Notes: generated from the sequence alone by a model not told the origin. DNA of 64,000 nucleotides from Nostoc sp. ATCC 53789 (GCF_009873495.1 NZ_CP046703.1:2728001-2792000), one strand, 5' to 3'. Counted from the first letter of the stretch, positions 27,503-37,596 are shown. Translations and numbers: made by a program.

Positions 27503-30500
27503 GACTCATTAAGAGTTGCCAGTTCTTGAGCTAGTAAGGCTTCTAGCTCATCTTCGGAAAACTGTTCCATTTGCTCTAAAGCCAAGTTAATCTTGCTGGG
27601 AGCAGTGGGTAGTTCCTTAGTTGCGGACGATGGGATTTTGGGAATCACTAACTCAGCTAAATACTCAGACAAGCTTTCTAGGCTGGGATACTCAAAGACG
27701 AGGGTTGCAGGTAATGTTACTTTCAACAATTCCATGAGAGCGTTTCGTAGTTCCACTGCTGTCAGAGAATCCATACCCATTGTGTTAAAAGGCTTTTTCC
27801 CATCTACCTGGGCTGATTTCATCCGCAAGACTTTGGCAACCTCTCCTTGTACGGCTTCAAATATTAGGTCTTTGCGTCTGCTGGGGGGAGCGTTTTCTAA
27901 ACGTTCGTATAACTGGGATGCTGGCGAAGATTTCGGTTGAGAAGAAAGCAGAGATTCTGGGTAGACGAGCAGAGCAGAAAAAATATTTTCGTTACCAGCC
28001 CCTCCCCTTGTGGGCGGAAGTCCATTTTCTTTCCCCTCTGCTCCCCATCCCCTCTGCCCCTCTGCCTCTTTTTTCCCTCTAGGAAAGGCTTGAGTAAACT
28101 TGCTCCACTGCACTGGCATGACGGCAACTTGCGCGACATTATCAGTCAGTAGTTGTTCTAAAATTTTTAAACTTTGTTGCCAATCAATTGTATCTACGCC
28201 CCAAGTTGCCCAGCGTCGGACAACAGGATTATCTTGATGCGCCCAAGGTGCCCAATTAATGCTAAGAGCAGGTAAACCCAGAGATTGACGATAGTAAGCT
28301 AAAGCATCAACAAAAGCGTTAGCCGCAGCGTAATTACCTTGTCCGGGCGAACCTAGTAGGCATAATGCTGAGGAAAACATTACAAAGAAATCTAAGGGTA
28401 TTTCCTTGGTAATCGTATGAAGATTCCAGGCTCCCGTTACCTTGGGTGCGAGGACTCTGGCAAAGCTCTCTCGTGTTTGGTGCAAGAGAAGGCTGTCTTG
28501 ATGAATACCTTCGGCATGGATGATACCAGATAAATTTGGCAGTTTGTCTTCAATGTATTGAAGGACATTTGCGACTTGTTCTGACTTGGAGCTACTGAAG
28601 TTAAATAATACTACAGTTGGATTAATTGCGTGCATTTGCTTGAGGCGATCGCAAATTTCTGGTGCAGGTTCTCCTTCACCCATCAACACCAGATATTCAG
28701 CGCCTTTTTCAATTAGCCAACTGGCAAGATTCACGTGAATATCATCAAAACAACCCGTAATTAAATACGTAGCATTAGATTTAATTTTTATAGGTTCTAC
28801 TGAGAATGATGGTTGATAGCGCAACAACCGAGGTACATAGCGTTGTCCAGCCCGAAAAGCGACTTGTTCTTCAGTTGGATGGTTAATTTCAGTCCACAAA
28901 CTAGATGCTTGCTCGACTAAGCTAGTTCCTGGATCTAAATCGATTAATCCTCCCCACAAATCCGGGTGTTCTACAGCTAGGGTTCTTCCCAATCCCCAAA
29001 GAGGAGTTTGGGCAATACTCAATTCTCCTGGTTTTAACTCCACGGGTACACAACCCCGTGTGACTAACCATAACTTGGGTTGCTGAGATAATTCTGCGGC
29101 GACTAAAGCTTGAAGCAAAGCGGGGAAACTGGCAGAAGTTTTGTCCGTTAAAGTCGAATCTATACCCCACAAATAGATTACACCACGCAATTCTTGATCT
29201 TTTGCACAATTCTCGAACAGTTGTTCAAAGTCTTGGCGATGGTATTCCTGACTGGCAAAGACCAACTTGCAAGTTTGCCCAGATTGTTCTATGAACTCAG
29301 CTAATTCTACAGCGATCGCACTGTGGTCAGCTAGGATCAGCCAATGCCCCGTTGCAGTAGCTTGGATAGACGACTGTAGGACTTTTGGTTGCCATTTAAT
29401 TTCATACAGCCAATCATGTAAACTCTTCTGGGCAATACGCTGTAAAGCTTCTCTGGGCGCACGTTTGAGGTGCATTTTCTCAACTTGGGCTACTACCTCA
29501 CCAGCCGGATTTACAATGCAGACATCCACATCAAAGGTTTCTGGGTTGGGTGTATTACCAATGTGCAGACGCATATATGACCACAACTCAGTCGTGGGTT
29601 GCCCGTAAAAGCACAACTTATCTAAACCAATGGGGATGAACACATCATCTTCACTGGGTAAGTCAGCCAAAAACAACTGCAAGCAAGCATCAAATTGGGC
29701 TGGGTGCATATTATAATCACCCGCCTCTGCCATGATGGATACTGGCATTTGAATTTTTGCTAATACTTCGTCCTGGAGTTTCCAGAGTGTTTCTATACCC
29801 AAAAAGCTAGAGCCAAATTCTAATCCGCGTTTGTGTAAGCAAGGATAGAACACTTCACCGGATATTTCTTGCAGACTGCGTTCTTGTAGTGCTGTGGGTG
29901 AGAAATCTGCAATGATTTGGTGTTCTGGTATAGGCTCAACTCGCAGCTTACCAGATGCGTGGAGATTCCAAGCGGTTCCGTCTTCTTTTTCCGGGGATGC
30001 CAAGCTGAAGATTTGGAAAGTATATCCTTTGTCGTCTGGTGTGAGAAGTAATTGTGTAGTGCGGGTTTCACCCTCTGCCAGTACGAATGCCTCGCGGATA
30101 GCAACTTGTTCTAAAACACAAACACCCTTACCAAGGACTTCTATAGCTGCTGCCCAAGCCATTTCTAAGTAGGCAACTGTGGGCACTACTACCATACCGT
30201 AGATACGGTGATCGTCAATAAAGGGTACATCGGCTATGCTGAGTTGTCTCTCAAAGATAATTGTGTTAGCTAAGGGCGATCGCAATCGTTGACCGAGTAA
30301 AGGATGTAATAGTTTTTGCAAGGGCGATCGCTTTTTCTTGCCATCACTCACCCAATAACGCTGTCTTTGCCAAGGATAATTCGGCAAAATCACGTGAGAG
30401 TGCGGATAATCAGCTTCAAACCGCCGCCAATCAACCTCCACCCCCGTCACATACAACTGTGCCACGGAATCTAACAACTGCTGCCAATCTTCTCTACCTT

Positions 30501-33180
30501 TACGCAGCGAAGCCAGCCATAATCCTTCCATATCCAACTGTTCGGGACACTCGCGCCGTGCCATTCCCAACAATGTCGGATGGGAACCGACTTCTATAAA
30601 TACCTCATATCGTGCTTGATACAACGTCTGCATACTGGCAGCAAATTGCACACTAGCGAGTATATGCTCTACCCAATAAGTCGCATTTGACATTTCCTCA
30701 TGTCTGACAATCTTACCTGTGACATTGGAAATAATATCTAATTGCGGCTGTTGATATTTTACTGATGCTGCTACTTTGGCAAACTCTGTCAGCATTGGCT
30801 GCATTAAGGGCGAGTGGAAAGCATGGGATACTTGCAATCTTCTGGTTTCAATACCCTGGCTTTCTAATTTTTGCAGCACTGTTGTGAGTATCTCTAATTC
30901 CCCAGATAAAACAATACTGTGTTCGCCATTGATGGCGGCAATACTCAACTGTTGTGGATAGTCAATAATTAACGGTGTAACTTGCTCTAATGTGGTGAAT
31001 ACTGCTGCCATCCCTCCACCTTGAGGTAGTGCTTGCATTAAAGCAGCACGTTGCACAATTAATTTCAGTGCGTCTTCTAGGGAAAAGATGCCAGCAATGC
31101 AAGCAGCGACATACTCACCGACACTGTGACCTAAAACTGCTGTGGGACGGATACCCCAAGATAACCAAAGTTGAGCAAGAGCGTATTCTATAACGAATAA
31201 TGCAACTTGGGTGTAGGCGGTTTGATCGAGGCGAGTATCTTCTAAATTGTCAGAGAATATCACCTGTAAAATTGATTCGCCTAACAAAGGTTGCAGTAAG
31301 GTATCGCACTGGTCGAGTGTTTGGCGGAAACTGGGCTGAGTTTGGTAAAGTTGCCGACCCATGTGGCAATACTGTGACCCTTGTCCAGTAAAGAGAAAAG
31401 CAATTTTTTTAGTTTGCTGGCTAGCCTGTCCGTGATGGATACCGATGACTTCGGTGGTGTCGAGGTAGGCTTGCAACTGTTGTTGCATTTGTGCGTTGTC
31501 TGCGGCGATGATTGCAAGGCGATGTGAGAAATGAGTTCTGCCAACTTGTGAGGCGTGGGTGATGTTGCCAAGAAGTATATCTGGGTGAGATGAAAAGTAT
31601 TTGATGTAGCGTTGTGCTAGTTCACTCAAAGCTTGGGGATGTTTGGCTGACAGTGTTAATAGATGTAAAGGACGCTCTGTAATCTCTTCTCCTCTGCTCC
31701 CCTGCTCCCCTGCTCCCCTGCTCCCCTGCTCCCCTGCTCCCCTGCTCCCCTGCTCCCCTACCTCCCCTGCTCCCCCTACTTTCTTCACAGGTGCTTCTTC
31801 TAGTATTACATGAGCATTTGTCCCGCTTGCACCAAAGGAACTTACCCCAGCAATGCGGCGTTGTTCGTGTGGTAGCCAAGGTGTAAGCTCAGTCGGAACT
31901 GCAACTGGTAAATCCTGCCAAGCAATGTGAGGGTTGGGTGTTTGGAAATGCAGATGTGGGGGAATTTCTTGATGCTGTAGCGCTAAAGCTACTTTAATGA
32001 TGCCAGCTACGCCTGCTGCTGCTTCTGTATGACCAATATTGGTTTTGACAGACCCTAACATTAGGGGTTGATTAGCTGTTTTTTCTTTACCAAACACTGC
32101 ACCCAAGGCATTTACCTCAATGGGATCTCCCAAAGATGTGCCAGTACCGTGGGTTTCGATGTAGCTAACTTGATGGGGTTCTAGTCCGGCGTTGGCTAAT
32201 GCTTGCCGTACTACTGCTTGTTGTGCTAATCCGTTGGGTACAGTGAGACCACTGCTAGAACCATCTTGATTGACTGCCGAACCGCGAATCAAAGCTACGA
32301 TGTTGTTACCGTCGGCTAATGCTTGGGAAAGGCGTTTCAATACCAAAACACCGCAACCTTCGGAACGTCCAAAACCATCCGCACTGCTATCAAAGGTTTT
32401 ACAACGTCCGTCAGTGGCAATCATCTTGGCTTTACACAGCCTGACGTTCATCTCTGGTATGACAATTAGGTTAACACCGCCGACAATTGCCAAATCACTT
32501 TCTTGATTACGCAGACTTTGACAAGCTAAATGAATTGCTACTAAAGATGACGAACAGGCGGTTTCTACAGATAAACTCGGCCCCTGTAATCCTAAAAAAT
32601 AAGATAATCTACCAGCCGCAAAGTTAATTGCTCCACCAGAATTTGTATAAGCATTTATCAGTTCATCATCTGCAAGACCAGTTTGCAATTGCAGATAATC
32701 TGTGGTGGTAATACCAACAAAAACGCCTGTTTTACTTCTTTGCAATTGATTCAGAGGAATCCCAGCATTTTCTAGCGCTTCCCAGCTGACTTCTAACATT
32801 AACCGTTGCTGGGGATCGAGACTCTGCGCTTCTCGTGGCGAGATACCGAAAAAATCTGGCTCGAATTTGTCGATTTGACCAATAAAACCACCATATCGAG
32901 AATACATTTTGCCTGGTGCATCAGGATTAGGGTCATAATATGCGTCTGCATCCCAACGGTCTGGCGGAATTTCGCTAATAGCGTCAACTCCGTTACGAAG
33001 ATTCTGCCAAAATGCTTCGGGGTTATCACTTCCACCAGGAAATCGGCAACCCATACCAATAATCGCAATCGGTTCGGCATTTAACAGTTCGATTCCATCA
33101 GTTTTGGCACGCATTTGTTGTACCAAGAGCGCTAGTTTAGTCGCTGAAAGATTCGTGATGCGCTCTGGAAGTTTACTCAT
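27499..33180 (-). CDS. Type I PKS (PKS-B), KS-AT-DH-(degenerate KR)-ACP
   Basis: 1893-residue single-module PKS. KS about 37-465 (ETACSSSL near 208); octamer linker; AT near 597-890 (FTGQGSQ, GHSVGEY near 683, HAFH near 787: malonyl-type); DH from about 955 with intact HRIYGMVVVP near 991 and HPAQFD near 1160. The KR region near 1472 keeps TYLITG but the glycine-rich NADPH loop is GCFDDIH instead of GGLGGLG, and LDD is HQD. Tyr in GNYAAAN near 1617 remains, so this KR is probably dead. ACP near 1803 (GMDSL). A low-complexity insertion of about 30 residues precedes the ACP (around 28010-28085). Start: ATG with AGGGGA upstream. The stop overlaps the PKS-C start (ATGA). A dead KR would leave a beta-keto group and idle the DH. 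Confidence 0.95.
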   Translation of the reverse strand: MSKLPERITNLSATKLALLVQQMRAKTDGIELLNAEPIAIIGMGCRFPGGSDNPEAFWQNLRNGVDAISEIPPDRWDADAYYDPNPDAPGKMYSRYGGFIGQIDKFEPDFFGISPREAQSLDPQQRLMLEVSWEALENAGIPLNQLQRSKTGVFVGITTTDYLQLQTGLADDELINAYTNSGGAINFAAGRLSYFLGLQGPSLSVETACSSSLVAIHLACQSLRNQESDLAIVGGVNLIVIPEMNVRLCKAKMIATDGRCKTFDSSADGFGRSEGCGVLVLKRLSQALADGNNIVALIRGSAVNQDGSSSGLTVPNGLAQQAVVRQALANAGLEPHQVSYIETHGTGTSLGDPIEVNALGAVFGKEKTANQPLMLGSVKTNIGHTEAAAGVAGIIKVALALQHQEIPPHLHFQTPNPHIAWQDLPVAVPTELTPWLPHEQRRIAGVSSFGASGTNAHVILEEAPVKKVGGAGEVGEQGSRGAGEQGSRGAGEQGSRGEEITERPLHLLTLSAKHPQALSELAQRYIKYFSSHPDILLGNITHASQVGRTHFSHRLAIIAADNAQMQQQLQAYLDTTEVIGIHHGQASQQTKKIAFLFTGQGSQYCHMGRQLYQTQPSFRQTLDQCDTLLQPLLGESILQVIFSDNLEDTRLDQTAYTQVALFVIEYALAQLWLSWGIRPTAVLGHSVGEYVAACIAGIFSLEDALKLIVQRAALMQALPQGGGMAAVFTTLEQVTPLIIDYPQQLSIAAINGEHSIVLSGELEILTTVLQKLESQGIETRRLQVSHAFHSPLMQPMLTEFAKVAASVKYQQPQLDIISNVTGKIVRHEEMSNATYWVEHILASVQFAASMQTLYQARYEVFIEVGSHPTLLGMARRECPEQLDMEGLWLASLRKGREDWQQLLDSVAQLYVTGVEVDWRRFEADYPHSHVILPNYPWQRQRYWVSDGKKKRSPLQKLLHPLLGQRLRSPLANTIIFERQLSIADVPFIDDHRIYGMVVVPTVAYLEMAWAAAIEVLGKGVCVLEQVAIREAFVLAEGETRTTQLLLTPDDKGYTFQIFSLASPEKEDGTAWNLHASGKLRVEPIPEHQIIADFSPTALQERSLQEISGEVFYPCLHKRGLEFGSSFLGIETLWKLQDEVLAKIQMPVSIMAEAGDYNMHPAQFDACLQLFLADLPSEDDVFIPIGLDKLCFYGQPTTELWSYMRLHIGNTPNPETFDVDVCIVNPAGEVVAQVEKMHLKRAPREALQRIAQKSLHDWLYEIKWQPKVLQSSIQATATGHWLILADHSAIAVELAEFIEQSGQTCKLVFASQEYHRQDFEQLFENCAKDQELRGVIYLWGIDSTLTDKTSASFPALLQALVAAELSQQPKLWLVTRGCVPVELKPGELSIAQTPLWGLGRTLAVEHPDLWGGLIDLDPGTSLVEQASSLWTEINHPTEEQVAFRAGQRYVPRLLRYQPSFSVEPIKIKSNATYLITGCFDDIHVNLASWLIEKGAEYLVLMGEGEPAPEICDRLKQMHAINPTVVLFNFSSSKSEQVANVLQYIEDKLPNLSGIIHAEGIHQDSLLLHQTRESFARVLAPKVTGAWNLHTITKEIPLDFFVMFSSALCLLGSPGQGNYAAANAFVDALAYYRQSLGLPALSINWAPWAHQDNPVVRRWATWGVDTIDWQQSLKILEQLLTDNVAQVAVMPVQWSKFTQAFPRGKKEAEGQRGWGAEGKENGLPPTRGGAGNENIFSALLVYPESLLSSQPKSSPASQLYERLENAPPSRRKDLIFEAVQGEVAKVLRMKSAQVDGKKPFNTMGMDSLTAVELRNALMELLKVTLPATLVFEYPSLESLSEYLAELVIPKIPSSATKELPTAPSKINLALEQMEQFSEDELEALLAQELATLNES
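31688..31778. repeat. Octanucleotide tandem array in PKS-B KS-AT linker
   Basis: About eleven near-perfect GCTCCCCT units, the most uniform array of the set, which suggests recent expansion. Confidence 0.9.
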
Positions 33181-33253
33181 AATTTTTCCCCTAGTGTTTA
33201 CCCTGATGCTGGGATGAAGAATTAAATTAACGACCTATAGACGCAGATGATGC

Positions 33254-34357
33254 TTATATACTTGGTTGTTCAATTTTAGTCTTAATTTTAGTTAAAAACT
33301 GAGCAGCTTCTCGACCATTAATAACTCTGTGGTCATAAGCAAGTCCTAAATTAATATAACTACGATTTTTGACATTTTGCTCAGAATCTAAATAAAGTTC
33401 TTCTTGGATTCCTCCAAGAGATAACATACAACTTTGAGAAGGCAAAATTATAGGAATTGTTACCAGAGAATCTTTATCCATATTAATAGAAAGAGAAATA
33501 TTTCCCTGATTCAATTCTTCTTCATTAAACTGACCGCGCATAGCTTTCAATCTGAAGTCCATCAATTTATTGGCGATATCTATTAGAGATATTTCACCGA
33601 CATTTTTAATTACAGGAATAAATAAACCTTTGCCTAAGTCAAGGGTAACTCCGACATTAGCCACTTCTCCAGGCATGAATCTATTGTCATCAATTAAGCT
33701 ACCAAAGAAAAACGGAAATTCTGATAGTAAAGTAGCTGTGATTTTAATTAATAGTTCTGGTAAGCCGATAATAATATCATGTTTTTTCCCATAGTCACTT
33801 AACAGTTGAGTTGCAGCATCGCCGTAGATTTTCATCAACAAAAATGCTTTGGGAATTTGTGTATGCGATTGGGTTACTACGCGGGCAATCGCCATTTGTT
33901 GGCGAGATATTTCTAAACCTTTAACTTCATCTCGACTCTGTTCGTTAATTAACTTTTCAATATCTGGCCTTTTAATAATATTTTTACCTAATTTTCTGAT
34001 ATTTTCTTCAGAAATACCATGTTTATCAATTAATTCTTGAGCAACCTTGGTAATAGTTAAAGATTTATCATCCGTTGTCTTTGCTTTCTTTCCTGAGTTT
34101 TTGAGAAAATCTTGTCTTTCTACTTCAGTTTCAAATAAATATCCAATGACATCTCCAGGTTTGCATTCATCACCAGCTTCAGGTAAAGTATGCAAAATAC
34201 CCTCTGCTTCACTCTCTAAATCAAAAGCTGCTTTGGACGTTTCAAATACTGCGATCGCTTCTTCTTTATTTACTGGCTTACCTATATCAGACAACCAGTA
34301 TAACAATGTATAACTCTCATCATTATTATTAAATTTTGGCAGAATTATCTCATACAT
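33254..34357 (-). CDS. 2-oxoacid dehydrogenase E2-like lipoyl acyltransferase
   Basis: Start placed at ATG 34357 (MYEIILPKF), overlapping the E1beta stop by 8 bp; the frame is open 16 codons further but the lipoyl fold begins here. Domains: lipoyl domain about residues 1-80 with the lipoylation lysine in FETSKAAF; a peripheral-subunit-binding-like segment near 115-150 that lacks the usual GTGxxGR motif; and a C-terminal acyltransferase domain ending AYDHRVINGREAAQ. The catalytic motif is HRxxNG, with Asn for the usual Asp. E2 proteins move an acyl group from a TPP-bound intermediate to a thiol acceptor. No E3 gene is in the window. With E1alpha, E1beta and a discrete ACP just upstream, the likely acceptor is an ACP rather than CoA (inference). 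Confidence 0.88.
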   Translation of the reverse strand: MYEIILPKFNNNDESYTLLYWLSDIGKPVNKEEAIAVFETSKAAFDLESEAEGILHTLPEAGDECKPGDVIGYLFETEVERQDFLKNSGKKAKTTDDKSLTITKVAQELIDKHGISEENIRKLGKNIIKRPDIEKLINEQSRDEVKGLEISRQQMAIARVVTQSHTQIPKAFLLMKIYGDAATQLLSDYGKKHDIIIGLPELLIKITATLLSEFPFFFGSLIDDNRFMPGEVANVGVTLDLGKGLFIPVIKNVGEISLIDIANKLMDFRLKAMRGQFNEEELNQGNISLSINMDKDSLVTIPIILPSQSCMLSLGGIQEELYLDSEQNVKNRSYINLGLAYDHRVINGREAAQFLTKIKTKIEQPSI

Positions 34358-35381
34358 ATAATACGGCTTCCTTGACAGAATTGCAAATATCTTCCTTCTG
34401 CACAATCACCTGCTTCTCTAAATGAGCAGAAGAAGGAATAATACTATTTTTCGAGTGAACCAATTTGACAGGGTTTTTTAATTTACCCCAAAGCCTACTG
34501 TAGATTTGATGAGCAACTTCACTCCCCCACGTACCGCCAGCTACACTATCTTCCACAATAAAGATATGAGTGCTATCGGTTAATAAATCTATGATGGTTT
34601 CTAATTCAAAAGGATATAGTTGACTAGGAACAATAATCTGAGTTTCAATTTCCCAATCAATAAATAATTCCCGCGCCGCAGCTAAACATCTTGGTACTAA
34701 TCCCCCTGGTGAAATTAGTAAGCAGTTATTTTCTTCAAAACTATCGGCATAAATTCTAGCGAAATTCTTGGCAGAATCTAAAAATTCATAACTAAACAGA
34801 TCGTCAATCAATCCATCAGCGTAAATTCTTTGAGTATAGAGTACCTTATCTTCAAAAAAGATGCAGGGGTAAGTTAAATTAACCAACTTTTCAAACACTG
34901 CAATATTATCATGCAATGGCGATAATTCAAATAAATATAAATTGGGAATACCAACAAAATGCTTTTGCAAACTTTGGCTATGAGTCGGGCCATATCCTCT
35001 ATTACCACCCACTGCACAGCGAACAATCATATTTAAGTCTAATTTTGTGCCATACATTGATACAGATTTAGAAACAAAGTTTAAAATCTGATCGAATCCC
35101 AAGGCAATGAAATCACCAAACATGATTTCGATAATAGGTTTATTGCCACACAAAGCCAAACCACCACCTATCCCCACAATTGCTTCTTCGCTAATTGGTG
35201 TAGTTAAAACTCTATCTGGGTAATTAGAAGATAATCCTTTACCAACTTTGAATGCTCCTCCATAGGGGTCGAGTATATCTTCACCAATTAAAAAAACTTG
35301 AGGATCTACAGCAAATATATGATGTAGTCCACGATTTAAATTCTCAACAACTCGCTCAGTTCTCTTTAGAGTAGTTTCCAT
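34350..35381 (-). CDS. Pyruvate dehydrogenase-like E1 beta subunit
   Basis: 343 residues of the transketolase-like E1 beta family. The N-terminal VFLIGEDILDPYGGAFKV and the catalytic-loop GPTHSQSLQ are recognisable, with the C-terminal transketolase domain (VEDSVAGGTWGSEVA) intact. It pairs with E1alpha to form the TPP-dependent decarboxylating enzyme. Its start overlaps the E1alpha stop by 16 bp and its stop overlaps E2 by 8 bp, so the three are translationally coupled. Placement inside a PKS operon argues for a dedicated C2 or acyl-unit supply rather than central metabolism. The substrate cannot be told from sequence. Confidence 0.92.
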   Translation of the reverse strand: METTLKRTERVVENLNRGLHHIFAVDPQVFLIGEDILDPYGGAFKVGKGLSSNYPDRVLTTPISEEAIVGIGGGLALCGNKPIIEIMFGDFIALGFDQILNFVSKSVSMYGTKLDLNMIVRCAVGGNRGYGPTHSQSLQKHFVGIPNLYLFELSPLHDNIAVFEKLVNLTYPCIFFEDKVLYTQRIYADGLIDDLFSYEFLDSAKNFARIYADSFEENNCLLISPGGLVPRCLAAARELFIDWEIETQIIVPSQLYPFELETIIDLLTDSTHIFIVEDSVAGGTWGSEVAHQIYSRLWGKLKNPVKLVHSKNSIIPSSAHLEKQVIVQKEDICNSVKEAVLYV

Positions 35382-36331
35382 TGTACTAATTCTCTAGATT
35401 CAACATCTCTAACCAAACTACTTATTTCAGTTTTAACTTTTAGTTCTATCCGCTCAAATTGCTCTGGATATTGCTGCTGATAAACTGAATACCAATCCCA
35501 TTTTTGAATTCTTTCTAGTTCTTGAATGTCTCGTGTATCGTCACCTTTACTATGGGGGCCGACTCGATTAGTATCAAATTCAATTACTAAGGGCAAAGAT
35601 TTAGTTCTAGCGGCTTGAATGTGAGGGCTAATCAGCGTCCTAATTTCGTTAATATCTATTGAATCTACTTTTAAATAATTAATTCCAAAACCTTGAACAC
35701 GACCTGCAATTGTGCCTGCCATTTGCATTTTAGTAGGAGTAGACTGAGCTATTTTGTTGTTTTCTACAATTACTAAAACAGGTAAACTCCATAATTGGGA
35801 AATATTCAGGGCTTCGTAAACTCCTCCTTCGCCCCAAGTACCATCGCCAATGTGAACTACAGCCATCCCGAAGTTACCTTGGCGACGTAAATGCAAGGCT
35901 ATCCCAGCAGCAACAGGCAAACTTTCGCCTTGAATTCCTGTAGATAAATAATTTTTTCTGTAGATGTGCTGACTTCCACCTACACCATGACAAACTGCAC
36001 CTTCTTTGCCCATAATTTCTGCTAACAAGCCTTCGGGATCTTCAAATCTTGCGAGGTAATGGCCGTGTCCGCGATGATTGCTGAGGATGAAGTCACTATC
36101 AGTTAAAACTGTTTTGAGTGCTACAGGGATGTATTCTTGACCAAGGCAAGTATGGGTTGTACCGTTTAATTTACCACTAGAAAATAGCTCTAAAAGTGCT
36201 AATTCAAAGTGGCGAATCATCAGTATGATTGCTAAGTCATAATCTGAAATTGGAGTCAGTTTTTGAGTTTCTTGGATTGGGGGGAGGGTATCAAGTTTCA
36301 TGGCGGATGCTGGGGTGTAGAAAAAGCTCAC
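35366..36331 (-). CDS. Pyruvate dehydrogenase-like E1 alpha subunit
   Basis: 321-residue TPP-binding E1 alpha. The thiamine diphosphate motif is GDGTWGEGGVYEALN followed by LPVLVIVENN. It also has SNHRGHGHYLA and a GVGGSQHIY segment typical of the family. Start: GTG at 36331. An ATG ten codons later (MKLDTLPP, 36301) is an equally plausible start; neither has a clear ribosome site. It lies 20 bp after the discrete ACP gene. Together with E1beta it should decarboxylate a 2-oxoacid, or act on a ketose phosphate as in the NapB/NapD-type C2-unit systems, and hand the two-carbon or acyl unit to the lipoyl E2. Confidence 0.92.
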   Translation of the reverse strand: MSFFYTPASAMKLDTLPPIQETQKLTPISDYDLAIILMIRHFELALLELFSSGKLNGTTHTCLGQEYIPVALKTVLTDSDFILSNHRGHGHYLARFEDPEGLLAEIMGKEGAVCHGVGGSQHIYRKNYLSTGIQGESLPVAAGIALHLRRQGNFGMAVVHIGDGTWGEGGVYEALNISQLWSLPVLVIVENNKIAQSTPTKMQMAGTIAGRVQGFGINYLKVDSIDINEIRTLISPHIQAARTKSLPLVIEFDTNRVGPHSKGDDTRDIQELERIQKWDWYSVYQQQYPEQFERIELKVKTEISSLVRDVESRELVQWKLL

Positions 36332-36351
36332 GCAGAAGGTAATTTTAGAGG

Positions 36352-36582
36352 TTAAGATTCGACTCCTTTTTGAAGTAGAATTTGGCGAGCGTCTGCGAAG
36401 GATTTTACAGATTTCACATCGTCAACTGTGAAGACTATATCGTAGGCTTCTTCTATAGCCATTACTAGCTTCATGTGCGCCATACTGTTCCAATTTTTGA
36501 GAGTATTGGGGCTGAGTTGATCTGTGATTTCTAAAGGGGAGATGTTTAATACATCTGAAAAAATATCTGTTAGGGTTTCCAA
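36352..36582 (-). CDS. Discrete acyl carrier protein next to E1/E2
   Basis: 76-residue ACP with the phosphopantetheine serine in NWNSMAHMKLV (about residue 33) and the following acidic helix. Start is TTG at 36582, supported by a strong GGAGG five bases upstream. The WNSM(A/G)H pattern is that of stand-alone ACPs that carry small starter or extender units, such as glyceryl-ACPs (family knowledge). It lies between the thioesterase (15 bp away) and E1alpha (20 bp away). I infer it receives the acyl group made by E1/E2. Confidence 0.88.
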   Translation of the reverse strand: METLTDIFSDVLNISPLEITDQLSPNTLKNWNSMAHMKLVMAIEEAYDIVFTVDDVKSVKSFADARQILLQKGVES

Positions 36583-36597
36583 AACTACCTCCGGGAA

Positions 36598-37365
36598 TTA
36601 AATTGTTAAGGTTTCTACTAGTTGTTCAGATATAGCTTTCAGTATTTCTTGTTTTTTATGATTGATGAAAAAATGCCCTCCCTCAATCATCTGCAAGGTA
36701 AATTTTCCAGATGTTTGGTCTTCCCATGCAGCAATATCTTCTATATTTACCATTTCGTCTTGCAGTCCACCAAAGGCGGAAATGGAACAATTTAATGGTA
36801 AGTCAGGAGTATATTCGTAAGTTTCAATAATTGAAAAGTCTGCTTTAAGAACTGGCAAAAATAACTGCATGATTTCTTGGTTATTTAAAATCTCCTTGGG
36901 GATGGCTTTGTAGCGCTTGTTGATTTCATCGATAAATAAGTTATCTGGTAAATGATGTGTGGGTTTTAGAAAACATGGAGTTTGTGGAGCGCGGCTACCA
37001 GAAACAAATAAATGTTTGGGTTCTAAATTATGTTGTTTTCTAAGGCGACGAGCTGCTTCAAAACACAGCAATGCTCCCATGCTATGACCATAAAAAACAA
37101 ATGGCATATCCAGGTAGGGTAATAAACTTGGAACCATTGTTTCTATTAAGGTAATGAGATGGGAAAATGGCTTTTCTTTGATGCGAGTATCGTGTCCTGG
37201 AAGCAGAACTTGGCATACTTCTACATCTGAAGGTAAGCCATTAACCCAATCTCGAAATAATGAAGTACCACCCCCAGCATAAGGAAAGCAAAAGAAGCGA
37301 AGTTTAGCTTTTGTATTTAGTTTTGGTGAAAAAATCCAGGTGTTAAGTTCTTTGGTAGCAGTCAT
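36598..37365 (-). CDS. Type II thioesterase (GrsT-like)
   Basis: 255-residue alpha/beta-hydrolase with PYAGGG near residue 30, the nucleophile motif GHSMGA near 95 and a late His in EGGHFFI. Type II thioesterases strip misprimed or stalled acyl groups from PKS/NRPS carrier proteins. It lies immediately before the discrete ACP and so could also edit that ACP. It is not fused to a PKS, so it is not the chain-terminating domain; chain release is outside the window. Confidence 0.92.
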   Translation of the reverse strand: MTATKELNTWIFSPKLNTKAKLRFFCFPYAGGGTSLFRDWVNGLPSDVEVCQVLLPGHDTRIKEKPFSHLITLIETMVPSLLPYLDMPFVFYGHSMGALLCFEAARRLRKQHNLEPKHLFVSGSRAPQTPCFLKPTHHLPDNLFIDEINKRYKAIPKEILNNQEIMQLFLPVLKADFSIIETYEYTPDLPLNCSISAFGGLQDEMVNIEDIAAWEDQTSGKFTLQMIEGGHFFINHKKQEILKAISEQLVETLTI

Positions 37366-37596
37366 CGCTTTTTCTATTTTTACTTAGCTGGAGTTAGAAA
37401 GATAATTTTTGGGCGAGTGTTTAATTTTCAGCCAATTTTAGATTTTAACTTTTGAATTTCTAATCCAAATTTTAAAATCTACAAATTCTGAAGCAAGCCC
37501 AAATATATCCTGCGGGAACACTGCACAAACAGGTATCATCTCAATTTAAAATCCAAAATTGTTTGATGCAGAAACATTTATGAGAAAATTTTTTAT

